A stretch of 15,198 nucleotides of DNA from JBBRNH01 sp038230415. GTDB taxonomy: Bacteria; Bacteroidota; Bacteroidia; Cytophagales; Spirosomataceae. Shown piece after piece: positions 5,892 to 12,247 of the stretch (position 1 is the stretch's first letter; each line of letters begins with the position of its first letter). The notes under the pieces were generated by a model. The model made no database searches. It saw only the letters and a list, made by a program, of their open reading frames with translations, and was not told where the DNA came from. Both the position numbers and the translations under genes were made by a program. The stretch covers positions 1 to 15,198 of the forward strand of contig JBBRNH010000111.1 in NCBI GenBank assembly GCA_038230415.1. The letters run 5' to 3'.

Positions 5892-8800
5892 TCAATGCGC
5901 TACGAGCCAGTTTTCGCCCACGCCGATCCCCGTTTCCATCTTCACGGCCATCGGCACGGCGGTTTGCATAATCTCGGCCACGTGCTGTTTCAGGAAGTCA
6001 ATCTCGGCGCGGTGGGCATCAAAAACGAGTTCGTCATGCACGGTCAGAATCATTTTGGAGCGCAGTTTTTCGCGCTGCATAAACTCGTGAATCCGAATCA
6101 TAGCGATTTTGAGCATGTCTGCCGCGCTGCCCTGAATGGGCGCGTTCACGGCGTTGCGCTCGGCAAATAGCCGGTCGGTCTGATTGCGCGAGTTGATGTC
6201 GCGCAGGTAGCGACGGCGGCCCAGCATGGTTTCGGCGTAGCCACAGCCCCGCGCTTTTTCGATGCACAGGTCAATATACCCCTTCACCGCCGGGAAACCC
6301 GCAAAATAGTCTTCGATGATCTGAGCCGCTTCTTTGCGGGGAATTTTCAGGCGTTGGGCCAAACCAAACGCCGAAATACCGTAGATAATCCCGAAGTTGA
6401 CCATCTTGGCTTTCCGGCGCATCTCACCCGTAACGCCTTCTAAATCAACGTGAAAGACTTTACTGGCGGTTTGGGTGTGAATGTCCACGTCGTTGTTGAA
6501 GGCCGTGAGCATGGTGTCGTCGCCACTGAAAGCCGCCATAATGCGAAGTTCGATTTGCGAGTAATCGGCTGACATGATCAGAAACTCGTCGGAGCGCGGC
6601 ACGAAGGCTTTACGGATTTCCTGCCCGCGCGGGGTGCGAATCGGGATGTTTTGCAGGTTGGGATTGGTGGACGACAGCCGCCCCGTTGCCGCCACCGCCT
6701 GATTAAACGACGTATGAATCCGGCCCGTGCGGGGGCTAATCAGGAGCGGCAGGGCATCCACGTATGTGTTCTTGAGTTTGATTAACTCCCGGTAATCCAG
6801 AATCTTCCGGGCAATTTCGTGTTCGGCTTCGAGTCTCGACAGAATTTCTTCGCCCGTTGCATATTGGCCGGTGCGGGTCTTTTTGGCGTTCGGGTCAAGG
6901 TTGAGTTTGTCAAACAGCACCTCGCCCAACTGCTTTGGCGAGCCGATATTAAACGTCTGCCCGGCAATCTCGAAAATCTCCTGCTGCACTAATTTCATGT
7001 CCACGTCGAGCGTGTTAGAGAGTTCGGCCAGGGCGTTGGTATCAATCCGAATCCCTTCGAGTTCGAGGTCGGCCAGGACCGGCACGAGCGGCATCTCAAC
7101 CTGAGCGAAGAGTTTATCCAAGCCATCGCGCTGCAACCGGGGCGCAAACGTGTTGCGGAGTTGCAGGGTGATATCGGCATCTTCACCGGCGTATTCGACC
7201 ACCTGCGGCACAGCCACCTCGCGCATGGTGATCTGGCCCTTGCCTTTTTTGCCGATGAGTTCTTCGATACCGACGGGCTGATAATTCAGGTAGTTCATCG
7301 CCATAAAGTCCATGTTATGGCGTTGTTCGGGTTCGATCAGGTAGTGGGCCAGCATGGTGTCGAAGAGCGTTCCCTGCACGGCCACGCCGTACTTTTTCAG
7401 TACGGTAATGTCGTATTTGAGGTTTTGCCCGATTTTTTCGATAGCCTGATTTTCCAGCGCGGGCCTGAACACGTCCACCACCGTCCGCGCCTGTTCGGGG
7501 TCGGCTGGTACCGGCACATAAAACGCTTCGCCGGGCCGGTATGCAAATGACAACCCAACGAGTTCGGCTTCTACGGCATCAACGGAGGTGGTTTCGGTAT
7601 CAAAACAAAACGCGGTTTGCCGGCTCAGGTAGTGCGCCAGACTTGCCATCAGGTCGGGCGTATCCACAAGCCGGTAATCATGCCTGACCGAATAAATAGT
7701 TTGCCGGGGCTGGGTTGGCTGTTGTTGTAGAGACTGGTGCGCCACTGCGACAATAGTTGGAGTCTCACCGCCGGACGGCACCGCGCCGGATGGCATTTCG
7801 GTTTCGGGCGTATCGGCTGGCGTATCATCCGGCGAGATACCATCAATCGGCGTACCTGCCGGGGGTAGAGATCGCAACGGCGAACCGGCAATATTTTGTT
7901 GCAGTGGCGCACCAGTCTCTACGTCAAACACAAACGGCAAATCGGCGGCACCACTCGGTACAGCCGCCATTGGTACAACGAACAAATCCATCTGCCCACC
8001 ATTTCCTCCCTGACCTGGCGGGCCGGGGTGGGCTTTTGGTTGGGTTATAAACTGGCTCGGCAGGGGCTGGCTTTGCACGTCGTCCAAGCCGAGTTTACCT
8101 TTCATCTGCCGAAACTCCAGATCATCCATCAGGGCGGCTAACCGGGGTTTGTCATACGCCGTCAGCAGGAGGTTATGTTCCTCAAAATCGAGCGGTACAT
8201 CAAGGCAAATCGTGGCGAGTTGTTTTGACAAAATGCCCTGCTGGGCGTAGGTGACGACGTTTTCTTTGAGTTTGCCCTTGAGTTGGTCAGCGTTGGCGAT
8301 CAGGTTTTCGAGCGAGCCGAAATCGGCAATGAGTTTCTGGGCCGTTTTCTCGCCAATGCCGGGAATACCGGGAATGTTGTCCACCGAATCCCCGATCAGG
8401 CCGAGCATATCCGTCACCTGTTCGATGCGGGTGATGCCCCAGCGGTCGCAGATGTCGGCCACGCCCTGTTTTTCGGCGGGTTTACCCATAAATGCGGGCT
8501 TGTAGATATAGACGTGTTCGGCCACGAGTTGCCCGTAATCTTTGTCGGGAGTCATCATAAAGACCTCAAAACCAGCGTCTGCCGCCCGGCCCGCCATCGT
8601 GCCAATCACGTCGTCGGCTTCGTAGCCGTCGAGCATCAGCATTGGGATGTGCATGGCTTCGATGATCTGCTTGATATACGGCACGGCCACCGTGATGTCT
8701 TCGGGCTGCGACTGCCGGGTGGCTTTGTACATCGGAAACTGCTCGTGGCGGAAGGTTTTCTTGGGTGAATCGAAGGCCACGCCAAGATGGGTCGGTTTTT

Positions 8801-8960
8801 CTTTGGTCAGCACCTCCAGCAGGGCGTTCATAAAGCCGAATACCGCGCTGGTATTCAGGTTTTTGGAGTTGATACGCGGGTTTTTGTTGAACGCAAAATG
8901 GGCGCGGTAAATCAGCGCGAAGGCATCGAGCAGAAAGAGTTTTTTGGTTGGTTTTGCCAT
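5892..8960 (-). CDS. polA: DNA polymerase I
   Basis: PolA fills gaps and removes RNA primers in replication and repair. Using the ATG at 8960 (1022 aa), the order is: 5'-3' exonuclease/FEN domain (about 5-295) with LDGYEADDVIGT, MTPDKDY and GLIGDSVDNIPGIPGIGEKT; a linker (about 296-430); 3'-5' exonuclease (about 435-620) with an intact DTE (454-456), NxxxD (513/517) and YxxxD (590/594), so proofreading should be active; and the polymerase domain with motif A DYSQIELR (799-806), motif B RRKAKMVNFGIIYG (848-861) and motif C VHDE (974-977). It is roughly 95 residues longer than the E. coli enzyme, mainly in a Pro/Thr/Gly-rich linker that contains two translated GTAGAGAC repeat elements. An upstream in-frame GTG (8978) is less likely because homologues begin near MAKPTKKLFLLDA. 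A terminator hairpin lies 23 bases before the ATG. Confidence 0.97.
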   Translation of the reverse strand: MAKPTKKLFLLDAFALIYRAHFAFNKNPRINSKNLNTSAVFGFMNALLEVLTKEKPTHLGVAFDSPKKTFRHEQFPMYKATRQSQPEDITVAVPYIKQIIEAMHIPMLMLDGYEADDVIGTMAGRAADAGFEVFMMTPDKDYGQLVAEHVYIYKPAFMGKPAEKQGVADICDRWGITRIEQVTDMLGLIGDSVDNIPGIPGIGEKTAQKLIADFGSLENLIANADQLKGKLKENVVTYAQQGILSKQLATICLDVPLDFEEHNLLLTAYDKPRLAALMDDLEFRQMKGKLGLDDVQSQPLPSQFITQPKAHPGPPGQGGNGGQMDLFVVPMAAVPSGAADLPFVFDVETGAPLQQNIAGSPLRSLPPAGTPIDGISPDDTPADTPETEMPSGAVPSGGETPTIVAVAHQSLQQQPTQPRQTIYSVRHDYRLVDTPDLMASLAHYLSRQTAFCFDTETTSVDAVEAELVGLSFAYRPGEAFYVPVPADPEQARTVVDVFRPALENQAIEKIGQNLKYDITVLKKYGVAVQGTLFDTMLAHYLIEPEQRHNMDFMAMNYLNYQPVGIEELIGKKGKGQITMREVAVPQVVEYAGEDADITLQLRNTFAPRLQRDGLDKLFAQVEMPLVPVLADLELEGIRIDTNALAELSNTLDVDMKLVQQEIFEIAGQTFNIGSPKQLGEVLFDKLNLDPNAKKTRTGQYATGEEILSRLEAEHEIARKILDYRELIKLKNTYVDALPLLISPRTGRIHTSFNQAVAATGRLSSTNPNLQNIPIRTPRGQEIRKAFVPRSDEFLIMSADYSQIELRIMAAFSGDDTMLTAFNNDVDIHTQTASKVFHVDLEGVTGEMRRKAKMVNFGIIYGISAFGLAQRLKIPRKEAAQIIEDYFAGFPAVKGYIDLCIEKARGCGYAETMLGRRRYLRDINSRNQTDRLFAERNAVNAPIQGSAADMLKIAMIRIHEFMQREKLRSKMILTVHDELVFDAHRAEIDFLKQHVAEIMQTAVPMAVKMETGIGVGENWLVAH
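7727..7767. repeat. GTAGAGAC repeat copy inside the polA linker (copy 1)
   Basis: It begins GTAGAGACT and ends AGTCTCAC, imperfect terminal inverted repeats over 41 bases. Its first 22 bases (7727-7748) are the exact reverse complement of 7901-7922. Translated in the polA frame it gives a low-complexity stretch around TIVAVAHQSLQ, with no resemblance to a polymerase domain. Confidence 0.6.
7865..7922. repeat. GTAGAGA...TCTCTAC palindromic element inside the polA linker (copy 2)
   Basis: A 58-base element starts GTAGAGA and ends with the exact complement TCTCTAC. Inside are related sub-units GCAACGGCGAACC and GCAGTGGCGCACC (10 of 13 identical) around a GCAATATTTTG core. It keeps the polA frame open and encodes about residues 347-366 (VETGAPLQQNIAG and following). 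Form and length resemble a small palindromic interspersed repeat (REP/MITE-like). Confidence 0.6.
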
Positions 8961-8983
8961 GATTGGGGAATGAGTCACTACCG

Positions 8984-9012
8984 AAAACGGGCCGAATCAT
9001 CTGGCCCGTTTT
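8984..9012 (-). terminator. Intrinsic terminator between the 65-aa ORF and polA
   Basis: Perfect 10-base arms AAAACGGGCC (8984-8993) and GGCCCGTTTT (9003-9012) enclose a 9-base loop. The T-run follows the stem on both strands, so it could stop transcription in either direction. Position suggests it ends the two-gene unit 9032-9473, yet it leaves just 23 bases before the polA ATG, so polA transcription must read through it or start within or very near it. Confidence 0.65.
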
Positions 9013-9031
9013 TGTACTGAACAGCGAGTTA

Positions 9032-9229
9032 TTACTGCACCGCATCAGGTGCAGAATCAGGTTGTAGGGTTTGAATGGCCCGGCGACGAATCACTTCGGC
9101 CTGAAAATCAGCCACCGTTTTACGGGGTTGGTTCGGTTTTAGCAGCAGCCAGGCCGAAAAATCGGCGGGCGTTGGGAATCGCTTCTTAAAGTCAGCGACT
9201 GTAGTATCGGTATCTGATTTCTGGCTCAT
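9032..9229 (-). CDS. Small hypothetical protein (65 aa), partner of the BrnT-like gene
   Basis: I do not recognise this family. The product is hydrophilic, without membrane segments or cysteines: a Thr/Asp-rich start, a PTPADFSAWLLLKPNQPRKT centre, a basic helix EVIRRRAIQ, and a Gln/Pro/Asp-rich tail. Its ATG lies inside the end of the upstream gene, overlapping it by 38 bases in another frame, so the two are almost certainly translated from one mRNA. A terminator hairpin follows 20 bases after the stop. Size, overlap and the second position after a possible BrnT-like toxin would suit an antitoxin, but no ribbon-helix-helix pattern of the BrnA type is evident, so this role is a guess. Confidence 0.55.
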   Translation of the reverse strand: MSQKSDTDTTVADFKKRFPTPADFSAWLLLKPNQPRKTVADFQAEVIRRRAIQTLQPDSAPDAVQ

Positions 9230-9473
9230 GAGGCAAATAGACCTGAATGAAGCGAATCGTTTCGCCGTCGGTCAAGGTAAATGTAAACGCTAAAAACTTG
9301 TTTTTCAAGCTAAAACCAATCATGTACTCAACGTCTTCTTCTTCTTCAAAGTTATCGTAAACGGACTGAACATCATAAAACGTAGATTCGATTTTATCGG
9401 GAGAAATACAGTGAGCAGATAGCGATTCTATGTCCAAAAAGGAGAAATCGAAGCGAAACCGGGGTATTTCCAT
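9192..9473 (-). CDS. Small protein with weak BrnT toxin-like pattern (93 aa)
   Basis: The 93-aa product starts MEIPRFRFDFSFLDIESLS, continues with SPDKIESTFYDV, an acidic EEEEDVEYMIGFSL stretch and ends TFTLTDGETIRFIQVYLPHE plus a basic YRYYSR tail. The order (F-D-F core, a helix of the form I-x-S-L-S-x-H-x-I-S-P-D-K-I-E, then hydrophobic strands ending in IRxI) recalls BrnT-type RNase toxins, but the match is by eye and weak; otherwise it is a hypothetical protein. The frame extends to an ATG at 9524, but a TAACTTTG promoter box lies at 9514-9521 inside that extension, so the ATG at 9473 in a CCCAATGG context is preferred. It overlaps the next gene by 38 bases. It is clearly more AT-rich than polA and the deacetylase on either side. 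Confidence 0.6.
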   Translation of the reverse strand: MEIPRFRFDFSFLDIESLSAHCISPDKIESTFYDVQSVYDNFEEEEDVEYMIGFSLKNKFLAFTFTLTDGETIRFIQVYLPHEPEIRYRYYSR

Positions 9474-9513
9474 TGGGGTTGATACAGGTAAAAAAGCGGC
9501 ACATATGTTTACA

Positions 9514-9521
9514 AAGTTAGC
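9514..9521 (-). promoter_or_regulatory. -7 box (TAACTTTG) for the BrnT-like two-gene unit
   Basis: On the minus strand the octamer fits TAnnTTTG and lies 40 bases before the ATG at 9473. A TTTG is present 14 bases upstream, closer than the usual 19-21 base spacing. It supports the shorter start of the downstream gene. It faces away from the box at 9597-9604, forming a divergent promoter region. Confidence 0.4.
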
Positions 9522-9596
9522 CAATCAACCCCACAAAGTCGGTTGCACCGTGCCCGTCGGCATTTCTACTTAGCCGGGGGGTTGGCGGAATGGATT

Positions 9597-9604
9597 TATC
9601 TTTG
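9597..9604 (+). promoter_or_regulatory. -7 box (TATCTTTG) before the polysaccharide deacetylase gene
   Basis: It fits TAnnTTTG exactly and ends 4 bases before the ATG at 9609, the same geometry as at the GH25 gene. No good -33 TTG is visible. If used, the mRNA would be nearly leaderless. Confidence 0.4.
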
Positions 9605-9608
9605 CACC

Positions 9609-10457
9609 ATGCATATTTTGACCTTCGACATCGAAGAGTGGTTTCATATCCTCGACAACGCTTCGACCCGCACCGAGGCCGACTGGAGCCGCTACGAATC
9701 CCGGATTCATGCCAACATGGACCGAATTTTTCAGCTTCTGGCCGAGACCAACACCCGCGCTACGTTTTTCTGCCTCGGCTGGGTGGCCGACAAATACCCC
9801 GACGTGATCCGGCGCATTGACGCGGCTGGCTACGACATTGCCACCCATTCTTACGCTCACCAACTCGCCTACGAACAGTCACGTACCGAATTTACCGATG
9901 ACTTAGTGCGCTCTATCAACGCCCTGCAAAATGCTACGGGTAAGGCGGTTACGGCGTATCGTGCGCCCGGTTTCTCCATCAAATATCAGAATCGGTGGGT
10001 GTTTGAGGTGCTGGCCGAACACGGTATTACGGTGGATTGTTCGGTGTTTTCGGCCCGCCGGTCACACGGGGGCGACGTGGCCTTTGCCCTCCGCGAGCCG
10101 GGAATCATTGAAATAGCCGGGGCTACGCTGCGCGAGTTTCCGATTAACACCGTTGGCGTGGCCGGGCAGGATGTTATTTTTTCGGGCGGGGGTTATTTCC
10201 GGCTCTTCCCCTACCCCGTTGTGCGGCAGCTAACCCGGCAGTCGCCCTACGTGATGACGTATTTTCATCCCCGCGATTTTGACCCCGGCCAGCCTGTCAT
10301 CGCCGAGTTGAGCCTGACGCGCCGGTTCAAATCCTACTACGGCTTGGCCGGTTGCTGGCCCAAACTCAAACAACTCCTGACTGATTTTGAGTTTATTGAC
10401 CTCGCCGAAGCCGAGCGGCAAGTGGACTGGAGCGCGGTGAAGCGGGTGCGGTTGTAG
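9609..10457 (+). CDS. Polysaccharide deacetylase with DUF3473-like C-terminus
   Basis: The 282-aa protein has the NodB-homology fold of metal-dependent polysaccharide N-deacetylases, which remove acetyl groups from amino-sugar polymers. Motif 1 is TFDIEEWFH (5-13, Asp7), motif 2 is THSYAH (79-84, metal ligands His80 and His84) and motif 3 is YRAPGFS (117-123). The C-terminal part with FSGGGYFRLFPYP (191-203) and TYFHPRDFDPG (217-227) is typical of the DUF3473-associated subgroup found in exopolysaccharide clusters. No signal peptide is seen, so it probably acts in the cytoplasm on a precursor glycan. The frame is open upstream to 9543, but family proteins start at MxxLTFDxE and a promoter box lies at 9597-9604, so the ATG at 9609 is chosen. 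No glycosyltransferases are adjacent; the substrate cannot be deduced. Confidence 0.9.
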   Translation: MHILTFDIEEWFHILDNASTRTEADWSRYESRIHANMDRIFQLLAETNTRATFFCLGWVADKYPDVIRRIDAAGYDIATHSYAHQLAYEQSRTEFTDDLVRSINALQNATGKAVTAYRAPGFSIKYQNRWVFEVLAEHGITVDCSVFSARRSHGGDVAFALREPGIIEIAGATLREFPINTVGVAGQDVIFSGGGYFRLFPYPVVRQLTRQSPYVMTYFHPRDFDPGQPVIAELSLTRRFKSYYGLAGCWPKLKQLLTDFEFIDLAEAERQVDWSAVKRVRL

Positions 10458-10496
10458 AGTCATTCCGGTAACGCTGCGCCTGATGCTAAAAAAGCG

Positions 10497-10504
10497 TATT
10501 TTTG
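10497..10504 (+). promoter_or_regulatory. -7 box (TATTTTTG) for the 82-aa/HNH gene pair
   Basis: The octamer fits TAnnTTTG and ends 15 bases before the ATG at 10520. It lies in the 62-base gap after the deacetylase stop, suggesting that the pair has its own promoter. No convincing -33 element is seen. Confidence 0.35.
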
Positions 10505-10519
10505 TAAAAAGACCTGTTT

Positions 10520-10768
10520 ATGATTGCCTACCCCAATATTTACGATAGCCTTGCTGATTTCATAGCCACGCTGGATGCCGAAAAAGTGCTGGCCTTCCAT
10601 GCGCCCGCGTCGTTGCAGGAGCGGATAGAACAAGTGCTTGAAAAAAAGCAGACGCAGGGTCTCACTGACCAGGAAAAAGAAGAATTAGCCCATTATTATA
10701 CATTGGAGCATATCGTTCGGCTTGCCAAATCCCGCGCCCGTCTGCGCCTATCCCAGCATCAGGCCTGA
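10520..10768 (+). CDS. Small hypothetical protein paired with an HNH endonuclease (82 aa)
   Basis: I recall proteins of this pattern encoded directly before HNH nucleases in cyanobacteria and Bacteroidota, but no function is known to me. The product has NIYDSLADFIATLDAEKVLAF (6-26), a charged helical centre with ERIEQVLEKKQTQGLTDQEKEE, and an end EHIVRLAKSRARL (63-75). It appears fully alpha-helical, soluble, 82 aa. Its stop shares bases with the start of the HNH frame (overlap 10765-10768), which indicates a two-gene unit with translational coupling. A small helical protein preceding a nuclease could be an antidote or a regulatory partner; this is inference from gene order only. Confidence 0.8.
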   Translation: MIAYPNIYDSLADFIATLDAEKVLAFHAPASLQERIEQVLEKKQTQGLTDQEKEELAHYYTLEHIVRLAKSRARLRLSQHQA

Positions 10769-11178
10769 GTGGTAAGTACATCCCTGACGGTCTGCGTTTA
10801 ACCGTAGCGCAACGAGCCAACTATCGGTGTGAATACTGCCGCCGTTCAGAAAATGATTCGTTCATCAAGTATCAAATTGATCACATTATCAGCCGGAAGC
10901 ACGGCGGCTTAACCGTCAGTGAAAACCTGGCCTACTCCTGCGCTCTTTGCAATGGTAACAAAGGTTCTGACGTGGGTACGGTGCTGGATGATGAAGATAC
11001 GTTTGTTCGGTTGTTCAACCCCCGAAAACACGTTTGGTCCGAGCATTTCGAGGTTATCGAGGGTGCATTGTCCCCTAAATCTGATGTAGCAGAAGCAACA
11101 ATCAAGGTATTGGCATTAAACAATGTAAACCGGATTTTAGAGCGATTAGACTTAATAGAAGCCGGGCTTTTTCCGTAA
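10765..11178 (+). CDS. HNH endonuclease, apparent CTG start overlapping the upstream stop
   Basis: Translation in this frame gives an HNH nuclease of 137 aa: RANYRCEYCRR (Cys22, Cys25), QIDHIISRKHGG (Asp39, His40), then NLAYSCALCNGNKGSD (Asn54, Cys59, Cys62, Asn63, Lys66). The two CxxC pairs form the usual zinc site and His40 would be the catalytic general base. The family normally begins a few residues before (K/T)YIP, as here with SGKYIPDGLR. No ATG, GTG or TTG exists in frame before the core; the first one (GTG, 10972) is after it. The only suitable near-cognate codon is CTG at 10765, in the overlap CTGA with the preceding stop. Hence either a real CTG start driven by coupling, an ATG-to-CTG mutation, or a sequence error. 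It is a stand-alone nuclease; target unknown. Confidence 0.8.
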   Translation: MSGKYIPDGLRLTVAQRANYRCEYCRRSENDSFIKYQIDHIISRKHGGLTVSENLAYSCALCNGNKGSDVGTVLDDEDTFVRLFNPRKHVWSEHFEVIEGALSPKSDVAEATIKVLALNNVNRILERLDLIEAGLFP

Positions 11179-11317
11179 TGCTGTGCTTTGGTCACACCAA
11201 ACATGGCCGATTCTTACCACAAAGCCCCGCAATAAACGCCGATTTTGTACCAATAGACCCGCCCATAAATTAGTAACCTTGCGACCGATAAACGCCTGAC
11301 CCACAACCCGTTCGGCC

Positions 11318-12145
11318 ATGATTTACCGATACATTCAACCATCGGCCCACTTGCGGCCCTACATCAATCGGTATCTGTTGCTGCACTTTCGGTTCGGTGC
11401 CGCCGACCCCGCGCCCGTGAAGCCGTTTGTGCCGTCGCCCAGCCAGGGGATCACGTTTTATCCGCGGGGGTTCCTCACCGAACATAACCCCGAAACGGGC
11501 ATTGCCACGCGCCGACCCCGGACGGTGATTTTCGGCCAGCACCTCTCGCGGCTCAATCTGTACCTGTGTCAGGATGAGTACCTGATGCTCGACGTGAGTT
11601 TTCAGCCGGGCGTTCTGTCAAAATTCCTACGGTTGCCATTGCCTGAGTTTACCGACCGGAATATTGATGCCGAAGCCGTTTTAGCTGCCGGGATTCATAC
11701 CGTAAATGAGCAATTGGCAAACGCCACGCACTATAACCAACTCACCGAAATTGTAGAAACCTATCTCTGGCAACGCATTTCACGGCTCCAGATCGAGCTG
11801 CACCCGTTAGAAAAAGCCAGCCGACTGGTACTGACAAATGCGGCTCCGATGTCGTTAGACAACTGGGCCAGTCAGAGTTGCCTGAGCATCAGCGCGTTTG
11901 AACGCCGGTTCAGGCAGCAGATGGGCGTTTCGCCCAAACTCTTCGCCCGCATTATCCGGTTCGACCGGGCCGTTTCGCTCAAAGAAGCCGACCCCAATCT
12001 GGATTGGCTCAGTATCGCCTTCCAAATGGGCTATACCGATTACCAGCATTTAGCGAAAGACTTTAAGCAGTTTGGCGGGGCTACACCTGTTGGTTTTATC
12101 CGTGACGATGCTACCGCCCCCGAACGGCGATTAGGGTTGATTTGA
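11318..12145 (+). CDS. AraC family transcriptional regulator
   Basis: The 275-aa protein has a C-terminal AraC-type DNA-binding domain of two helix-turn-helix units (about 165-262): MSLDNWASQSCLSISAFERRFRQ forms the first and LDWLSIAFQMGYTDYQHLAK the second, with FKQFGGATPVGF as the conserved end. The N-terminal 150 residues (starting IYRYIQPSAHLRPYINRYL) match the sensor-type N-terminus often seen in Bacteroidota AraC proteins; its ligand is not known. The gene is preceded by 139 bases without a gene, holding a TAACCTTG (11274-11281, one mismatch to TAnnTTTG) and a weak TTTGGT/ACCAAA hairpin at 11187-11201. The exported cupin gene follows after 102 bases in the same direction, a likely cotranscribed partner or target. 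Confidence 0.9.
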   Translation: MIYRYIQPSAHLRPYINRYLLLHFRFGAADPAPVKPFVPSPSQGITFYPRGFLTEHNPETGIATRRPRTVIFGQHLSRLNLYLCQDEYLMLDVSFQPGVLSKFLRLPLPEFTDRNIDAEAVLAAGIHTVNEQLANATHYNQLTEIVETYLWQRISRLQIELHPLEKASRLVLTNAAPMSLDNWASQSCLSISAFERRFRQQMGVSPKLFARIIRFDRAVSLKEADPNLDWLSIAFQMGYTDYQHLAKDFKQFGGATPVGFIRDDATAPERRLGLI

Positions 12146-12247
12146 TGGAATCGTTCGGCAACGAAAAACGCCGAATTTCTACCAATACCGCGCCCAATTC
12201 AGGGGTCAATTTTGCCGGGTCAATTCACCAAGAAACACGTCAAAACC

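Noticed and set aside
8961..8978. GTG at 8978 as the polA start
   Set aside because: It lies 5 bases from the terminator hairpin, and the six extra residues are not expected in PolA; the ATG at 8960 matches the family start.
9474..9524. ATG at 9524 as the start of the BrnT-like gene
   Set aside because: A TAACTTTG promoter box lies within this extension, and the added residues do not resemble a signal or domain.
10972..11178. A 68-aa gene from the GTG at 10972
   Set aside because: It is only the C-terminal tail of the HNH protein; the same frame holds the complete HNH core upstream to 10765.
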